Positions 63,215-64,000 of a stretch of 64,000 nucleotides of DNA are shown piece after piece. The notes under the pieces are model-generated. The model was not told the DNA's origin, ran no database searches, and saw only the letters and a list, made by a program, of their open reading frames with translations. Source of the stretch: Cheilinus undulatus (Eukaryota; Chordata; Actinopteri; Labriformes; Labridae); NCBI RefSeq assembly GCF_018320785.1, contig NC_054875.1, positions 17,176,632-17,240,631 on the forward strand. Direction: 5' to 3'. The position numbers and the translations under genes are program-made. Each line of letters opens with the position of its first letter. Within the stretch, counting starts at the first letter, position 1.

Positions 63215-64000
63215 GATTAACTGAGCCGAGAAGTGATGATGCCCTGGATTCAGCTTGTCAGCACTGAACGATTTTACCTGGGGACACTTGAAATATATAC
63301 ACAAGCCACACAAAAGGTTTTTTTTTTTTTGCTTATTTCAAATCTTTTTGTGTATCTATCATACACTTTAACCTGACCTTTGACCTCAGAAGTAATTTGA
63401 AGGTTGTATATGGTTGTTATGGTAGATAATTTGGTTTCCTGACTCTGACTGCCAACACATCCTGAAGGGATTAAAAGGGACATTTTTTCAAAGTGTACTT
63501 TATAATAAATGATACAAAAAGAATACACAATGAAATAGATTCCTATTTATATCAATGCAAAAATTACAAATATCCTTTGCAAAATGTTTTAAATTACTTA
63601 ATAATTCACCAAACATTTGGCAATGGTTACTATTATTATGGCCTTATCTTTCTCTGTTGTATAAGCTTTCCGTTGAACAGTTTTTTTCTCTTTGAACTGT
63701 ATACTTGTTAATATGATTTGGGAAACTGAAAAGGTCCATGGACGTTAATATTCCCCAGGGTCTTCGAAAGGACACAGTGTTTTGTTGTCCCATATCCTCC
63801 AGTGTCCTCCCAAAGGGCAAAAGTTTTTAAACTACAGCAGAGGAAATGAGGGAGGAAAAGCCTCACAGTTCTCTACAGGATAATTTTTAGATTAAAAAAA
63901 AAAAAAAAAGATGGAATGAGTTTTGAATGTCTCTATCTTAAATATTTTATAAAAATTAATTACATTATTTTCTAATTGCTAACACACTAAAATGACATTC
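63215..64000. other. AT-rich DNA to the window end
   Basis: Includes a T run at 63319-63330 and an A run at 63893-63909. No feature recognised. Confidence 0.4.

Overview
This is a window of vertebrate nuclear DNA, almost certainly from a ray-finned fish (a percomorph-like teleost is my best guess). It is AT-rich and has long introns. It carries a mix of repeats typical of teleosts: three Tc1-like transposons of different families, hAT-like elements, Rex1/CR1-type and RTE-type LINE remnants, and many microsatellites. I could not run any search, so all identities rest on recognising protein sequence, splice-site logic and terminal or target-site repeats read by eye.

Three protein-coding genes are supported. 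PRELID3B (SLMO2; + strand, six coding exons, 2621-8904, 193 aa) is a mitochondrial intermembrane-space lipid-transfer protein of the PRELI/MSF1 family. SLC32A1 (VGAT/VIAAT; - strand, two coding exons, 19597-17285, 522 aa) is the vesicular GABA/glycine transporter. ACTR5 (ARP5; + strand, nine coding exons, 43330-53545, 627 aa) is the actin-related subunit of the INO80 chromatin remodeller. All three models are open from ATG to stop, with consistent splice phases. In ACTR5, intron 4 appears to use a GC donor. The human orthologues all lie on chromosome 20q, so the window is a conserved linkage fragment. The genes have unrelated jobs and no operon-like relationship is implied.

Layout. 1-2.6 kb: 5' flank of PRELID3B. 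2.6-8.9 kb: PRELID3B, whose intron 2 holds a MADF-coding Harbinger-like fragment and a broken Tc1 element. 8.9-17.3 kb: its 3' UTR and AT-rich intergenic DNA. 17.3-20.2 kb: SLC32A1 and its 5' flank. 20-43 kb: repeat-rich DNA between the divergently transcribed SLC32A1 and ACTR5. It holds microsatellites, an RTE-type LINE remnant at 24-25 kb, a Tol2-like hAT MITE at 28.0-28.6 kb with a perfect 8-bp target duplication, a CR1/Rex1-type reverse-transcriptase remnant at 30.6-32.4 kb, a hAT-like element packed with degenerate purine-rich subrepeats at 37.4-39.1 kb, and a repeat family at 29 kb and 42 kb in inverted orientation. 43.3-53.8 kb: ACTR5, with a Tc1 element in intron 6. 54.4-57.0 kb: a Tc1 element nested inside a hAT-like element. 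57-60 kb: AT-rich intergenic DNA. 60.1-63.2 kb: a nearly full-length but broken APE/RT non-LTR retrotransposon.

I found no convincing new biological system. The most checkable points are the nested transposon with both target duplications legible, the GC-AG intron in ACTR5, the catalytic Glu-to-Lys change in the intron 6 Tc1 transposase, the two hAT-like elements with degenerate internal arrays, and an unexplained three-copy repeat family.
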